A DNA stretch of 64,000 nt from JAPULR01 sp965238215 (GCA_965238215.1 OZ250180.1:1736001-1800000); one strand, 5' to 3'; positions 50,894 through 60,533 are shown, numbered from the stretch's first letter. Program-made: numbers and translations. Notes: generated by a model not told the origin, from the sequence alone.

Positions 50894-52998
50894 GACTCTT
50901 GCTCCCAACTTAGAACAACGTTCCATGCCTCGTCCCGGCTGACGCTGCAGCCGGGGGGCACGACTATGGTCGTATCGTACTCTTCAACGATGACGGGGCC
51001 GGGAATGGCATCGGAAGATAGATGCCCCCGGGCGATTACCTCGGTTTCCATGAGGCCGAATTCCCGTCCGAAATAGGCCTTCCGCCGGCTCCTTGGCCCG
51101 GCTGAGTCATAAAGGGCGGCTCCCATGGCGCCCATGTCCAAGCTCGACGATGCTTCAATGTCGGGCCGTCCGACGACTCGAATGTTGGTCACCTCAACCG
51201 CTTCGCCGTCAGAACGGTAGCCATAGGTGCGGTGGTGCTCCTGTCCGAAGGCTTCCTTCAGTTCCGGCATGGAGCCGGAGTCTGGCATGGGCACGGTCAA
51301 CTCGTGGATCTGCGCGGCATAGTGTAGGTCTGCGTACCGGTGGAACGCCAGCCTATTCGGGTCGTACCCCTCTCGACGCAATACCTGGGACGCCTCGTTC
51401 TCTAACGCTGTGAATCCCGCCTCCAGACCGGAGTCCGCTCCGTCGCCCGTCATCATCATGAGGCTGCGAACGAACTCGTACTCCTGGGCCGCCGCCAAAA
51501 GGCCGAGGCTGCTGAAGAGCCCCGGCGCGGTGGGGACGATGACCCGGCTAATGCTCATCTGCCGCGCCAGAGCGGCGGCGTGGCACGGGCCGCTACCGCC
51601 AAAGGCCACCAGCGTGAAGTTCCGGGCGTCCCGCCCACGCTCCGTGGTCACCGAACGCATGGCCCTCGCCATAGAGGCATTGGCTACCACGTGAACGCCA
51701 TAGGCCGCCTCCAGTATGGAAAGACCCAGAGGACGGGCCACCTTTTCGTCAAATATGCGGCGCGCCTTCTCCAGATTCACCTTCAGCGACCCGCCCAGCA
51801 GGTATTCAGGGTTCAGATAGCCCAGCAGAACGTTGGCGTCGCTCGTGGTGGGTTCCTCGCCGCCCTGGTCGTAGCAGATGGGACCCGGCTCTGCCCCGGC
51901 GCTTCTCGGCCCCACCTGGAAGGAGCCACCCGCGTCCAGGGATACCAGGCTGCCCCCGCCGGCCCCCACCTCCGCCACGTCAACCGCTCGAACCATTAGC
52001 AGATATCCGCCGCCCTTGAGAAGCCTGCTGCCCTTGGAGATGGGCGCGCCGATTTCGTACTCCATCGACTTGTGGGGCTCTCCCTCCTCGATGACAGCTG
52101 CCTTTGTGGTGGTGCCCCCCATGTCGAAAGTCAGCAGGTTCGGCGTAGACAATTTCTTCGATAGATGCAACGCACCCGACACTCCCGCTACAGGCCCGGA
52201 TTCCAACGAGAATACGGGCCGTTCTCCCGCTCTGTGAGAAGTCATCATGCCGCCGCTGGACTGCATCACCAGTATCGGAGCTTCTATTCCCATGGCGGAA
52301 ACTCTATCCCGCAGCGACCTCAGATAGGTGTTCATCACCGGCATCAGGTAGGCGTTGGCGACGGTGGTGCTGGTGCGTTCGTACTCACGAATGGCGCTCA
52401 CAACCTCGTGAGAGAGGCTGACGAATAAATCGGGGTATTCGGCCCGGGCAAGCTCTCCGATGGCCCGTTCGTGCACCGGGTTGCGGTAGGCGTTGATGAG
52501 ACACACGGCCAGGGATTCCACCCCTTCCGCCAGAAGCTGTTCGATCCTTCGTCGCACCTCGTCCAGGTCCAGAGGCGTCAACACCTGACCGGCGGCGTCC
52601 AAACGCTCCTCCACCTCCAGCCGAAGGTAGCGAGGGACTAGCGGGTCCGGCGGCGTGTAGAAGAGGTCGTAGAGGGTGGGAGTGCGAAGGCGGCGCACCT
52701 CCAGCACGTCTCGGAAGCCCTTGGTGGTGATGAGTCCAACCTTGGCGCCGCGGCGCTCCAATACGGCGTTGGTGGCGGCGGTCGTGCTGTGGCAAACCTC
52801 CACCACCTGGGAAGGCGAGACGCCTGCTTCTGCCAGCGCCTCGCTTATGCCCTTCATGATTCCCACTTCGTAGCGGCCTGGGGTGGAAGAGACTTTGCGC
52901 ACCGCCAGCCGCCCGTTAGGGCCCGTAAGCACGACGTCCGTGAAGGTGCCCCCCACGTCGACGCCCAGCCGGTATCCTCTATGTTCAAGCAATGTCAT
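50890..52998 (-). CDS. hyuA: Hydantoinase A / oxoprolinase-family protein
   Basis: The protein of about 702 residues has the ATP-binding start YRLGVDVGGTFTDVVLTG, CHSTTAATNAVLERRGAKVG and the central TFDMGGTTTKAAVI, all hallmarks of HyuA. ATG 52998 is preferred over the upstream TTG. It forms a two-gene transcript with hyuB. Related subunits also occur in acetone and acetophenone carboxylases, but no gamma subunit is seen, which favours a hydrolase. Confidence 0.92.
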   Translation of the reverse strand: MTLLEHRGYRLGVDVGGTFTDVVLTGPNGRLAVRKVSSTPGRYEVGIMKGISEALAEAGVSPSQVVEVCHSTTAATNAVLERRGAKVGLITTKGFRDVLEVRRLRTPTLYDLFYTPPDPLVPRYLRLEVEERLDAAGQVLTPLDLDEVRRRIEQLLAEGVESLAVCLINAYRNPVHERAIGELARAEYPDLFVSLSHEVVSAIREYERTSTTVANAYLMPVMNTYLRSLRDRVSAMGIEAPILVMQSSGGMMTSHRAGERPVFSLESGPVAGVSGALHLSKKLSTPNLLTFDMGGTTTKAAVIEEGEPHKSMEYEIGAPISKGSRLLKGGGYLLMVRAVDVAEVGAGGGSLVSLDAGGSFQVGPRSAGAEPGPICYDQGGEEPTTSDANVLLGYLNPEYLLGGSLKVNLEKARRIFDEKVARPLGLSILEAAYGVHVVANASMARAMRSVTTERGRDARNFTLVAFGGSGPCHAAALARQMSISRVIVPTAPGLFSSLGLLAAAQEYEFVRSLMMMTGDGADSGLEAGFTALENEASQVLRREGYDPNRLAFHRYADLHYAAQIHELTVPMPDSGSMPELKEAFGQEHHRTYGYRSDGEAVEVTNIRVVGRPDIEASSSLDMGAMGAALYDSAGPRSRRKAYFGREFGLMETEVIARGHLSSDAIPGPVIVEEYDTTIVVPPGCSVSRDEAWNVVLSWEQES

Positions 52999-53126
52999 AA
53001 GCCGCAAACCGCCCGTCTATTATACAGGGTTCACGGGCTCAGGACGGGGGACTAAAGGTTGGCAATTGTGGCTAACTGGGGATGCCAAGAATTGCGAAGG
53101 TCCCATTGCATGACTGGCGCCTCTCA

Positions 53127-53558
53127 CTAAGGACTCAGACCTAGCCCTTTCTTGACCCTTCCAACAAGTACGTAGTTGCCTGGTTCGCCAGACATAAAGT
53201 CGGTGCCAATGACCCACATATCCATAGGCGAAAAGCCGTACTTGCCCAGAAAGGCCGCCCCAGCCCGGTCTTGTAGGTCCTTCAGTCGCCGGTCCCAATC
53301 AGCACCCGGTCCACAGCCAGTAGGAGCATATCCACACCGGAGGAACTCGGGATCCGTGCGCATCTCCTGGAGTTCATCCCATAAAGCACGGGCCTCTCTA
53401 CGCAGCGACTCCAAACGGGCTTCCTGGTTGGCATCCACTGAGGCTATTGTTTCTATTTTCACTGTCGGCTATGCAGTCGGATCTGTCGCCGTATCTGAAC
53501 TCGACACTATTCCGGACAGTAGAACCAGTATTACCAGCATCGAAAGGAATAATCGCAT
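53127..53558 (-). pseudogene. Secreted protein gene interrupted by an in-frame TAG
   Basis: An ATG at 53558, with GAGGAG close upstream, starts a signal-peptide-like sequence (MRLFLSMLVILVLLSGIVSS) that stops at TAG 53469-53471. Two codons later the same frame resumes and stays open for 111 codons from a GTG (KIETIASVDANQEARLESL, later GFSPMDMWVIGTDF). One base change would restore a single exported protein of about 143 residues. It may be a true nonsense mutation, an assembly error or, less likely, readthrough. The family is unknown. Confidence 0.65.
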
Positions 53559-53894
53559 TAGGACTCCTCTTGCGGCTCGGGATAAGGACGGACGAATGCT
53601 ACTTAGTCCAACTAACGCGTGCGCCGACAAGTGGGCATACCGCACCCCACCCGCCCTATCGTGCACGTAGTTGCCCGACGGACTCAGTAGCATTGAGAGA
53701 TTACAGAACGTAGGAGTGAACCGTCAAGTGATTTAGCTAAATTGTTCTGGACCTCACAATGTGTAGATAGCATAGCCCCGGCAACGTGGGGATTCTTAGT
53801 TAGACTGTCTTGGACATTGTCAACCTGTTAGCGTGTCCGTATAAGGGCCAGCCATCCAAACTGAGATGCTACCACCGCCGCAACGAGCGACGGC
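53559..53894. other. Intergenic region without recognised features
   Basis: The 336 bp between the interrupted gene and threonine synthase hold no convincing gene, repeat from the families named here, or clear hairpin. Confidence 0.5.
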
Positions 53895-55037
53895 TTAATA
53901 GCCCGGTATCGGTTCCTTCACCCCAAACCCTGTCAGTGGCAGCAGCACGCTCTCCGACTGCTGAATGTCTCCGTTGGCCAGCAGCTTCTCCAGTCCTCCC
54001 AGCACGATGGCCGACGTGGGTTCAACGATGATACCCTCCAGCGACGCCAGGGTCCCCTGCCACTCCAGAATCTTCTCTTCCGACACGGCCACGAAGCTGC
54101 CGCCAGACTCCTTGGCGGCTTCCTGCAGGCTGTGGGGTCGGGGCGGGTTGGTGACGCCAATGCCGTTGGCCCGGCTCGCCGCCTCGCCCTCGTAGGGAGT
54201 CCACTTCCGCCCTTGGAAGGCCGCAACTACCGGCTGGGTCTCCTCTGTCTGCGCCCCGTGCAGACGGGGCATTCGGTCAACCCGCCCGTCTTCAAGCATC
54301 TCGCGGAAGCCCCGCCACATGCCCTGGTAGATTGATCCGTTGCCTATGGGCACGATGATATGGTCGGGCAGGGGGGCCATCTGCTCCGCAATCTCGTAGG
54401 CCAGGGTCTTCAGACCCTCAATGAAGTAGATGTTCTGGCCGTAGTTCATGTGAAGAATGCCTGCGTCCTCCGCATAGCTCCGCGCCCCTTCGCTGCGGGC
54501 CGTCTTGCCCGCGCCCGCCCAGTGCATTTGCGTGCCGTGGAGGGCGATGGCGTGGACCTTCCGGCTGTCTGCGTTAGTCTCGTTGGCGAACCCGTGGAAC
54601 CGGATGCCCGCCCGGGCGCAGTAGGCGGCGAAGGAATGTCCAGCATTCCCGCCGGTGGCGTCGGCAACCTCCGTGACACCCGTGTCCTTGAGTACCGACA
54701 CCTGGACAGTGTTGCCCCGGTCCTTGAAAGAGCCTGTTGGGTTGAAATACTCCATCTTGGCGTTCAGGTTGGCTATCCCCAGACGCTCGCCTACCCGCGG
54801 CAGAGGCACCACGGGGGTGTTTCCTTCTCCCATCGTCACCAGGTTGGCCGGGTCGTTGATGGGTAGTGTCGGAAGATAGCGGGCAGTACCCTGCGCACCC
54901 GCGACTACGCGAGCCTCCGCCGTGGCCGGCGTGTCGTACCGGGCGTCCAGCAACCCGCCGCAGGACTCGCAAAAGAGCCGGTATTTGCTGCCGTCGTATT
55001 GGGCTTCACACTGTTCACAAATAAGAGAATAAGCCAT
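53895..55037 (-). CDS. thrC: Threonine synthase
   Basis: The 380-residue PLP enzyme turns O-phosphohomoserine into threonine. An N-terminal zinc-ribbon-like part (LICEQCEAQY, LFCESCGG) is followed by MGEGNTPVVPL, the Schiff-base lysine in NPTGSFKDRG and DATGGNAGHSFAAYCARAG. TAGGAGTG precedes the ATG. Cysteate or phosphonate synthases are close relatives, so a different acceptor is possible, but the zinc-ribbon form is common for bacterial ThrC. Confidence 0.88.
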   Translation of the reverse strand: MAYSLICEQCEAQYDGSKYRLFCESCGGLLDARYDTPATAEARVVAGAQGTARYLPTLPINDPANLVTMGEGNTPVVPLPRVGERLGIANLNAKMEYFNPTGSFKDRGNTVQVSVLKDTGVTEVADATGGNAGHSFAAYCARAGIRFHGFANETNADSRKVHAIALHGTQMHWAGAGKTARSEGARSYAEDAGILHMNYGQNIYFIEGLKTLAYEIAEQMAPLPDHIIVPIGNGSIYQGMWRGFREMLEDGRVDRMPRLHGAQTEETQPVVAAFQGRKWTPYEGEAASRANGIGVTNPPRPHSLQEAAKESGGSFVAVSEEKILEWQGTLASLEGIIVEPTSAIVLGGLEKLLANGDIQQSESVLLPLTGFGVKEPIPGY

Positions 55038-55181
55038 TTTTCACTCCTAATAATTCCAGGGGATGTCGGCCCCGGTTTTCCTCCACCGTCCCTCCGGTTA
55101 GAGGAGTTCACTGTAGCCCGCCTGCAAGAGTCTTAGCTGCGCTGGAAATAATACGAGGATACCCGGAATGTTAGGTGACGC

Positions 55182-55577
55182 CTACAGGCAGGCGACGCCC
55201 GCCCGCGAGCACTCCTCGTCCTGTTGGCCGGTGCCTCCGCCGACGCCGCACGCGCCGATGGGCCGGCCGTCCCGTATGATGGGCACGGCGCCCTGGCTCA
55301 TTATCATGTGTCCTCCCTCGGCCATCGCAATTCCCCGCATGATGGGATCGTCCGCCCTGACTTGTAGGGTCCCGCTGGTTAGACCGAATCCCACGGACGC
55401 TACCGCCTTGCCCTGGGAGCCATAGGCGCTGGCCCAGGTTGCATCCTCCATCCGCTGGAAGGCCAGAAGCCTGCCTCCGGCGTCCACCACCGCAGCGCTG
55501 ATCTTGATGTTGAACTCTTCGGCCTTGGCCAAGGCCCCTTCGATGGCTCGATTGGCTTCCGCAAGGGTTAAAGACAT
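55182..55577 (-). CDS. GlcG/HbpS-family protein
   Basis: The 131-residue protein has the family phrases VVDAGGRLLAFQRMEDA and GAVPIIRDGRPIGACGVGGG. GlcG/HbpS proteins bind haem or small ligands and often accompany glycolate or redox-sensing genes; none of these partners is adjacent. GAGGAGGGC precedes the ATG. The length is typical. Confidence 0.88.
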   Translation of the reverse strand: MSLTLAEANRAIEGALAKAEEFNIKISAAVVDAGGRLLAFQRMEDATWASAYGSQGKAVASVGFGLTSGTLQVRADDPIMRGIAMAEGGHMIMSQGAVPIIRDGRPIGACGVGGGTGQQDEECSRAGVACL

Positions 55578-55703
55578 GGAATGCCCTCCTCGAAACGATG
55601 CTTAAACGGCCGCGCTTGACCGCGGCTGGAATGCCCGCAGTCTAAGGCCCGCCCGCCGCCCACGTCAACCTGAACCGGCTTCATGTGTCCCGCCGCCTGA
55701 GGC

Positions 55704-56720
55704 TTATAGGCCCCTTTCGCCCAGGAAGACGCTCAGGTCCGCTGTGCGGCAGGCGTAGCCCCACTCGTTGTCATACCAGCCCAGCACCTTTACCATCTCG
55801 CCCGCCATCACCATGGTGGAGAGGGCGTCGAATATGCAACTGTGAGGGTTGCCTTTGAAGTCGCTGCTTACCAGGGGCGCATCGCAGTATTCCAACACCG
55901 GCGCCAGCGCCCCCTCCTCCGCCGCTTCCTGGAAGGCGTTGTTCACCTCCGACACGCTGACCTTCCGCTTCAATATCGCGGTGAAATCCGTGGCGGAAAC
56001 AGTGCTGGTGGGCACCCGGAACGCCACTCCGTGGAGCTTGCCCTGAAGCTCGGGAATCACCAAACCCACGGCCCTGGCCGCGCCGGTGCTGGTGGGGATG
56101 ATGTTGCCCGCTGCCGCCCGCGCCCGCCGCAAATCGCTGTGCACCTGATCCAGAATCTTCTGATCGTTGGTGTAGGCATGCACCGTCGACATCAACCCGT
56201 ACTGTACGCCGAAGGCATCGTTCAGAACCTTGGCCATGGGCGCAAAGCAGTTGGTGGTGCAGGAAGCGTTGGAGATGATCTGATGCTCCAACGGGTCGTA
56301 GGCGTCGTCATTGACCCCCAGCACCAGAGTTATGTCCTCGTCCGTGGCCGGAGCGGAAATGACGACCTTCTTTGCCCCGCCTTCCAGGTGTGCCGACGCC
56401 TTGACCGCGTCGGTGAATATGCCCGTGGATTCGATGACCAGGTCTGCGCCCACGTCTCTCCACGGTATCTGCGAAGGGTCCCGCTGGGAGAAGGCTCTCA
56501 CCTCAGCCCCGTCGATTATCAACGAACCGTCCCTGGTCTCGACGCTGCCGGGAAAGGTCCCGTAGTTGGTATCGTACTTGAAGAGGTGAGCGTTGGTCTC
56601 AGCGTCGGCCAAGTCGTTGACCGCCACCACCTCCAGTTCATCCGGATGACGCTCCAAGGCTGCCCGGAGCACCTGACGTCCAATCCTTCCAAAGCCGTTG
56701 ATGCCAACTCGCGTTACCAA
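55704..56720 (-). CDS. gap: Glyceraldehyde-3-phosphate dehydrogenase, type I
   Basis: The 338-residue enzyme has the NAD-binding start VGINGFGRIGRQVLRAAL, the catalytic cysteine in SNASCTTNCFAP and the C-terminal WYDNEWGYACR. It oxidises glyceraldehyde-3-phosphate in glycolysis and runs in reverse for gluconeogenesis. TTG 56720 is used as start because AGGAGG lies seven bases upstream. No pgk or tpiA gene follows. Confidence 0.96.
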   Translation of the reverse strand: MVTRVGINGFGRIGRQVLRAALERHPDELEVVAVNDLADAETNAHLFKYDTNYGTFPGSVETRDGSLIIDGAEVRAFSQRDPSQIPWRDVGADLVIESTGIFTDAVKASAHLEGGAKKVVISAPATDEDITLVLGVNDDAYDPLEHQIISNASCTTNCFAPMAKVLNDAFGVQYGLMSTVHAYTNDQKILDQVHSDLRRARAAAGNIIPTSTGAARAVGLVIPELQGKLHGVAFRVPTSTVSATDFTAILKRKVSVSEVNNAFQEAAEEGALAPVLEYCDAPLVSSDFKGNPHSCIFDALSTMVMAGEMVKVLGWYDNEWGYACRTADLSVFLGERGL

Positions 56721-56822
56721 AGACCCACCTCCTGCTTGGTCAATCTACCGGGGCGTAGTGTTGAAGTTCCCCCCTCTATTCTATAAAAGCAGCGCGGGTC
56801 TTTCCACTGCCCCCACCCATCC

Positions 56823-56860
56823 TGCCATTCTGAACGGAGTTGAAGAATCTCGTTGGGTAG
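56823..56860 (+). repeat. Repeat E
   Basis: CCATTCTGAACGGAGTTGAA continues with GAATCTCGTTGGGTAGG, matching the copy at 14857-14901. Confidence 0.8.
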
Positions 56861-56918
56861 GCCCGTTTCGGTATGATGGACGAAGGCGTCCTAGCGTTGA
56901 CCTGCCCGAAATGGCTGA

Positions 56919-57950
56919 TTAGGGCCAGAGAGAGAGGGATTCCAGGGCCATGGTTTCCGGCAAGCCCAACATCAGATTCATGTTCTGCACCGCCTGCCCC
57001 GCCGCACCCTTCACCAGATTGTCGAGGCAGCTGACTACTATAAGCCGTCCCGTTCGCGGGTCCACCGTGGGGTATACGAGGCACAGGTTAGACCCCGTGG
57101 TCTGCTTGGTTCGAGGCGGCGAGTCGGTCACGTGGGTAAACGGCTCGTCGGCGTAGAACTCCCGGTAAGCCTCCTGCACGGCCTCCCGGGTTGTCGATGG
57201 GTCCGATAGAGGGGCGTAGCAGGTGGCAAGGATGCCCCGCGTCATGGGGATTAGGTGAGGAACGAAGGTTACTTTGGCGGTCTCCGAGCCGCCCAGGGCC
57301 GCCAGTTCCTGCGCAATCTCCGGCTGATGTCCGTGTCCTTCCAACCCGTAGGCCAGCACGTTCTCGTTGGCCTCGGCGAAGTGGTACATGGGGTTGGATG
57401 TGATGCTGCCCCGCCCCGCGCCGGAAATCCCCGACTTGGCGTCAATGATAGCGTCAAGGGCAACCAGACCCTCCCTGAATGCCGGCGCCAGGGCCAGGAT
57501 GGACGCCTCCGGGTAGCAGCCGGGGTTGGCTATCAGCGACGCTCCGGCGATGCGACTCCGGTTAATCTCCGGCAGTCCGTAGACGGCGCGCTCCAACAAA
57601 TGTGGCGCGGGATGGTCTATCTTGTAGGCTGCCTTGAACCCGGCTGCGCTGCGGATTCGGAAGTCGGCGGCGATGTCCACCGCCTTCATTCCCCCGTCCA
57701 CCAGAGGGGCCAGGGCCGCCGCACTGGCGCCGCTGGGAAGGCTGGAGAAAACAAAGTCTACGGACTCCTCCACCGTGGTCGTAATGGGCAGGTCTATGTC
57801 CCACAGGTGGGGCACGGCCTCCGGCAGCCGCTTCCCTGCGGCGCTGCGACCGGTGACAGACGCGATGGTCACTTCCGGGTGGTTGTGAAGAATTCGGGCC
57901 AACTCCGAGCCGGCGTATCCCGTGACGTTGATTATTCCTACCTTGGTCAC
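56919..57950 (-). CDS. argC: N-acetyl-gamma-glutamyl-phosphate reductase
   Basis: The 343-residue enzyme has the NADP-binding start VGIINVTGYAGSELARIL and the active-site cysteine in LIANPGCYPEASILAL. It performs the third step of arginine synthesis. GTG 57950 with GAGG seven bases upstream is preferred to the longer frame to 57992. It stands alone here; argJ, argB and argD are not in the window. Confidence 0.95.
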   Translation of the reverse strand: MTKVGIINVTGYAGSELARILHNHPEVTIASVTGRSAAGKRLPEAVPHLWDIDLPITTTVEESVDFVFSSLPSGASAAALAPLVDGGMKAVDIAADFRIRSAAGFKAAYKIDHPAPHLLERAVYGLPEINRSRIAGASLIANPGCYPEASILALAPAFREGLVALDAIIDAKSGISGAGRGSITSNPMYHFAEANENVLAYGLEGHGHQPEIAQELAALGGSETAKVTFVPHLIPMTRGILATCYAPLSDPSTTREAVQEAYREFYADEPFTHVTDSPPRTKQTTGSNLCLVYPTVDPRTGRLIVVSCLDNLVKGAAGQAVQNMNLMLGLPETMALESLSLWP

Positions 57951-58041
57951 TGTTGAACCTCGTTTGGGAGTGACAAACAGTATAAGCCGCACTTCCCCGT
58001 GGGGTAAAGGCGGCGGCTATTAAAGGGCTACTGCAATTACA

Positions 58042-58078
58042 AACAACAAAAAGGGACGGCCCCTTTGAGAGGCCGTCC
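58042..58078 (-). terminator. Rho-independent terminator
   Basis: On the minus strand GGACGGCC and GGCCGTCC form a perfect 8-bp stem with a nine-base loop, followed by CTTTTTGTTGTTTG. It lies just downstream of the small membrane protein gene at 58101. Confidence 0.88.
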
Positions 58079-58100
58079 GCCGATACAATCTTCGGTGAGG

Positions 58101-58439
58101 CTAAGTCTTCTCGTACGGGGGAGCTTCGGTGTACTTCTCGCCCCTAGCTTCCGCTTCCTCTTTCCGCTTGAGCCAATTGCGCACCTGCTCATAGGCTTCA
58201 GCCTTCCCCTCAGCCTTTCCTTCTGCATATCGTCTTTTCAAATACCGTTCAGCTAGCATGATTCCACCTTCCACTATCAAGAAAGTTGTGGCCGTGCTGA
58301 CAAAGACGGCGTTGGCCATTACTAACAGCACGGCTATCGGGTCAGGGTCCCTTAGTACCGCCACAATCAGCCAACCAATGAACTGGACCGTGAAGAGGAT
58401 AATGAATATCCCTTCACGGTGCTTGGCTACAGGGGGCAA
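58101..58439 (-). CDS. Small membrane protein with charged coiled-coil tail
   Basis: The 112-residue protein has two membrane helices (IFIILFTVQFIGWLIVAVL and IAVLLVMANAVFVSTATTFL) and an Ala/Glu/Lys/Arg-rich tail (RYAEGKAEGKAEAYEQVRNW). TTG 58439 follows an in-frame TGA. It has a well-formed promoter and terminator of its own, so it is monocistronic. It resembles the 30153-30485 protein in layout. The function is unknown. Confidence 0.72.
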   Translation of the reverse strand: MPPVAKHREGIFIILFTVQFIGWLIVAVLRDPDPIAVLLVMANAVFVSTATTFLIVEGGIMLAERYLKRRYAEGKAEGKAEAYEQVRNWLKRKEEAEARGEKYTEAPPYEKT

Positions 58440-58565
58440 AAGATATTCCCGTCAGTCTCGCCGCCGTTTAGTTTGTTGCTTAGATGAGTGGGCAAGTTCT
58501 CACGATTTCTCCTGGGATAATTCTAATAGCTTCTCTGTCCGTTCAGCCTTTCGGATGATGCGGAA

Positions 58566-58594
58566 ATACTATGTTCATGCCTCCGGAGTGTCAA
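58566..58594 (-). promoter_or_regulatory. Strong sigma70-like promoter
   Basis: TTGACA (58589-58594) and TAGTAT (58566-58571) on the minus strand are exactly 17 bp apart. The gene starts about 120 bp downstream, leaving a long leader. Confidence 0.7.
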
Positions 58595-58712
58595 CCAAGC
58601 CTCTATCTATAGTAACAGAGCTTGGGACGAATCGACGGAGGGACGTTGCCAGATTGCGTCAAGTTGGGGGGCCGGTTGTATACGGCGTTTGCGAAGTCCC
58701 TCACGGGTAACG

Positions 58713-59459
58713 TTACTTTGCCTTAACGGGCAGCTGGCTGGAGGGACAGCCAAAGGCAAGAACGCACTCGTCGCATCGGGGCCGGGGGGCCTTGCAGACT
58801 CGTCGTCCGTGGATAATCAACGCTGTGTGGAAAGCGTAGACCTGATCGGGCTCCACCATGACTTCCAGCAGGTCGTGGGCGGCGTCGGCGCTGACCTTCG
58901 GGCCGATGAGCCCCAGCCGCTTCGACACCCGGTGCACGTGGGTATCCACCGCCATGGCCGGCATGCCCAGGGAGAAGCACAGGATCACTGCCGCAGACTT
59001 GGGGCCGATCCCCGGCAGCTCGCGAAGCCACGCCTTGGCGTCTGCCAGCGGCATCTCCGCCAGGAAATTGAGGTCCAAGTTGCCCCGCTTCTCCAGAATG
59101 AGGTTCAGGATCCGCTTGATGCGAGGAGCCTTGATGCGAGCCAGCCCGCCCACGCTGATGGCTTGTGAGATGCGCTCCACGCTTCCCTCGGCCACGGCCT
59201 CGAGAGCGCCGAACTCCTCCATGAGACGACCAAAGGCCCTTCCAGAATTGATGTCGGAAGTGTGCTGCGAAAGGATAGTGAAGACGAGCTCTTCGGCAGG
59301 TTCGATGCGTCTGGCGTGCTCGAAGGGGCCGTAGGAGGGTCCCAGCAGCCCGATTATCTCCTGGGCGCTCAGGCTCTTTGGGGCCGGCTTCCTCCGACGT
59401 CGTTTGGTCGCAGGTTTCCGTGCCTTTGTCTTGGGCTTGGTATTGCTATTCCGTACCAC
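58713..59459 (-). CDS. nth: Endonuclease III (DNA glycosylase/AP lyase)
   Basis: The 248-residue protein has the helix-hairpin-helix LPGIGPKSAAVILCFSLGMP with the catalytic lysine, the aspartate in AVDTHVHRVSKRLG, and the four-cysteine cluster motif (CKAPRPRCDECVLAFGC). It removes oxidised pyrimidines. The first 35 residues are an additional Lys/Arg-rich stretch (KPKTKARKPATKRRRRKPAP) not found in E. coli Nth. Confidence 0.94.
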   Translation of the reverse strand: MVRNSNTKPKTKARKPATKRRRRKPAPKSLSAQEIIGLLGPSYGPFEHARRIEPAEELVFTILSQHTSDINSGRAFGRLMEEFGALEAVAEGSVERISQAISVGGLARIKAPRIKRILNLILEKRGNLDLNFLAEMPLADAKAWLRELPGIGPKSAAVILCFSLGMPAMAVDTHVHRVSKRLGLIGPKVSADAAHDLLEVMVEPDQVYAFHTALIIHGRRVCKAPRPRCDECVLAFGCPSSQLPVKAK

Positions 59460-59517
59460 GATGGCCGGATTCTAGCACCCCCCGCAGAAGCGCTCAAGAG
59501 GGGTTGGGAGTTATGGG

Positions 59518-59949
59518 TTAAGCTACTGCGGGGTGCAGTTCCTGGATGCACTCAGTAATCATATCAGCGACGAGCATGGCCTCCGGCGAATCCCCCGGAG
59601 GCAAGCCGCCAATTAAGCTGTGTGAAAGGTCAGCCTCATGGGGAGGTCTGACCGCCTTGGGGTCGTGAACAAAGCTCAAGTATCTCGCCGCGACTAAAAT
59701 GTGATTTCTCGTGTCGCCCACGTTCAGTTGAGCAAACCTCCCATTGGGCCTTATTGTCAATTGAATTAGACGCCTTACTTCGCCGAGTTGTTCCTTCTTG
59801 GTTTTTCCTTGGAAGTACTCCAGCCAATTGACAGAGACACCGTCTTAATCCCTCACGAACTCGGAGGCATTGACGATACCCTTTTGAACATTGCTGGGCT
59901 TCACGTAGCGGACTACGTGGTCGGAGTCTGGAAGTTCGTCTCCGGTCAC
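59518..59949 (-). pseudogene. Hypothetical gene interrupted by an in-frame TAA
   Basis: A GTG at 59949 overlaps the upstream gene's stop as GTGA. The frame encodes 34 residues including DSDHVVRYVKPSNVQKG, meets TAA at 59845-59847, then stays open in the same frame for 108 codons (VSVNWLEYFQGKTKKEQLGE, later HSLIGGLPPGDSPEAM) to 59518. The two halves read as one protein of about 143 residues. A nonsense mutation or sequence error is the simplest reading. I do not know the function. Confidence 0.65.
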
Positions 59950-60398
59950 ACGCCCACCAGAGCATCGAGGTCAAATGCACGAATCTGTCGCTTTACACCT
60001 TCAAGGGTGTCGTGGCCAGCAATCCTAGAAACGAAATCGTTGGCTGCTCTGCGTTTGAATATCACACATTCTACTTGCTGCTTGCCGAAGAACTGAATTC
60101 CAACGTGTCCCCCGTTGTCATCCTTCCACACGGCTCGATAATTGCCGCTGTCCGTTAGGAATACAGCCGCTTCATTCGTCATGGACGTTGAATATACAAA
60201 GTAGTAGAAATCTTGCTCCGACGCCGGATTAACCTCAGTATCGTCTTCAAGGGCGTATCCCTTGAGTTCCTTGATCCGGAGAGAATAAGCCTGTCGCACA
60301 CCCTCAGAGGTCTTGCTCGGCGGGTCTTGCTTAGGCGCTAGTTTCCCTATCATGTCGATTTCCCCAAATCCGGCGTCTTTTGCAGTTCTCTTCAGCAT
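59946..60398 (-). CDS. Hypothetical protein, coupled to the interrupted gene
   Basis: From ATG 60398 the product is 150 residues with no membrane segment. Recognisable phrases are FYYFVYSTSMTNEAAVFLTD and GIQFFGKQQVECVIFKRRA. The frame also stays open to a TTG at 60443. Its stop overlaps the GTG of the downstream gene (GTGA), so the two form a translationally coupled pair, possibly a mobile or defence-type unit. No family is recognised. Confidence 0.6.
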   Translation of the reverse strand: MLKRTAKDAGFGEIDMIGKLAPKQDPPSKTSEGVRQAYSLRIKELKGYALEDDTEVNPASEQDFYYFVYSTSMTNEAAVFLTDSGNYRAVWKDDNGGHVGIQFFGKQQVECVIFKRRAANDFVSRIAGHDTLEGVKRQIRAFDLDALVGV

Positions 60399-60524
60399 AC
60401 CACGATGATTGCCCGATTCCACTACCTTTTGTGGAACGTCCAACGCCCCACATAAGCATATATACCGAAAGAGTCGCGCGCAAAGCCTGTGACACGTCCG
60501 TGTGCCCCCACCAACCCCCGCTTG

Positions 60525-60533
60525 TGGTATATT
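60525..60533 (+). promoter_or_regulatory. Extended -10 promoter of tldD
   Basis: TGGTATATT matches TG-n-TATATT and lies 40 bp before the tldD ATG. The -35 region is weak. Confidence 0.45.

Noticed and set aside
59788..60096. Plus-strand ORF with a protein-like middle section
   Set aside because: The minus strand carries the coupled pair with better codon sense and a GTGA overlap; the plus frame ends in low-quality sequence.
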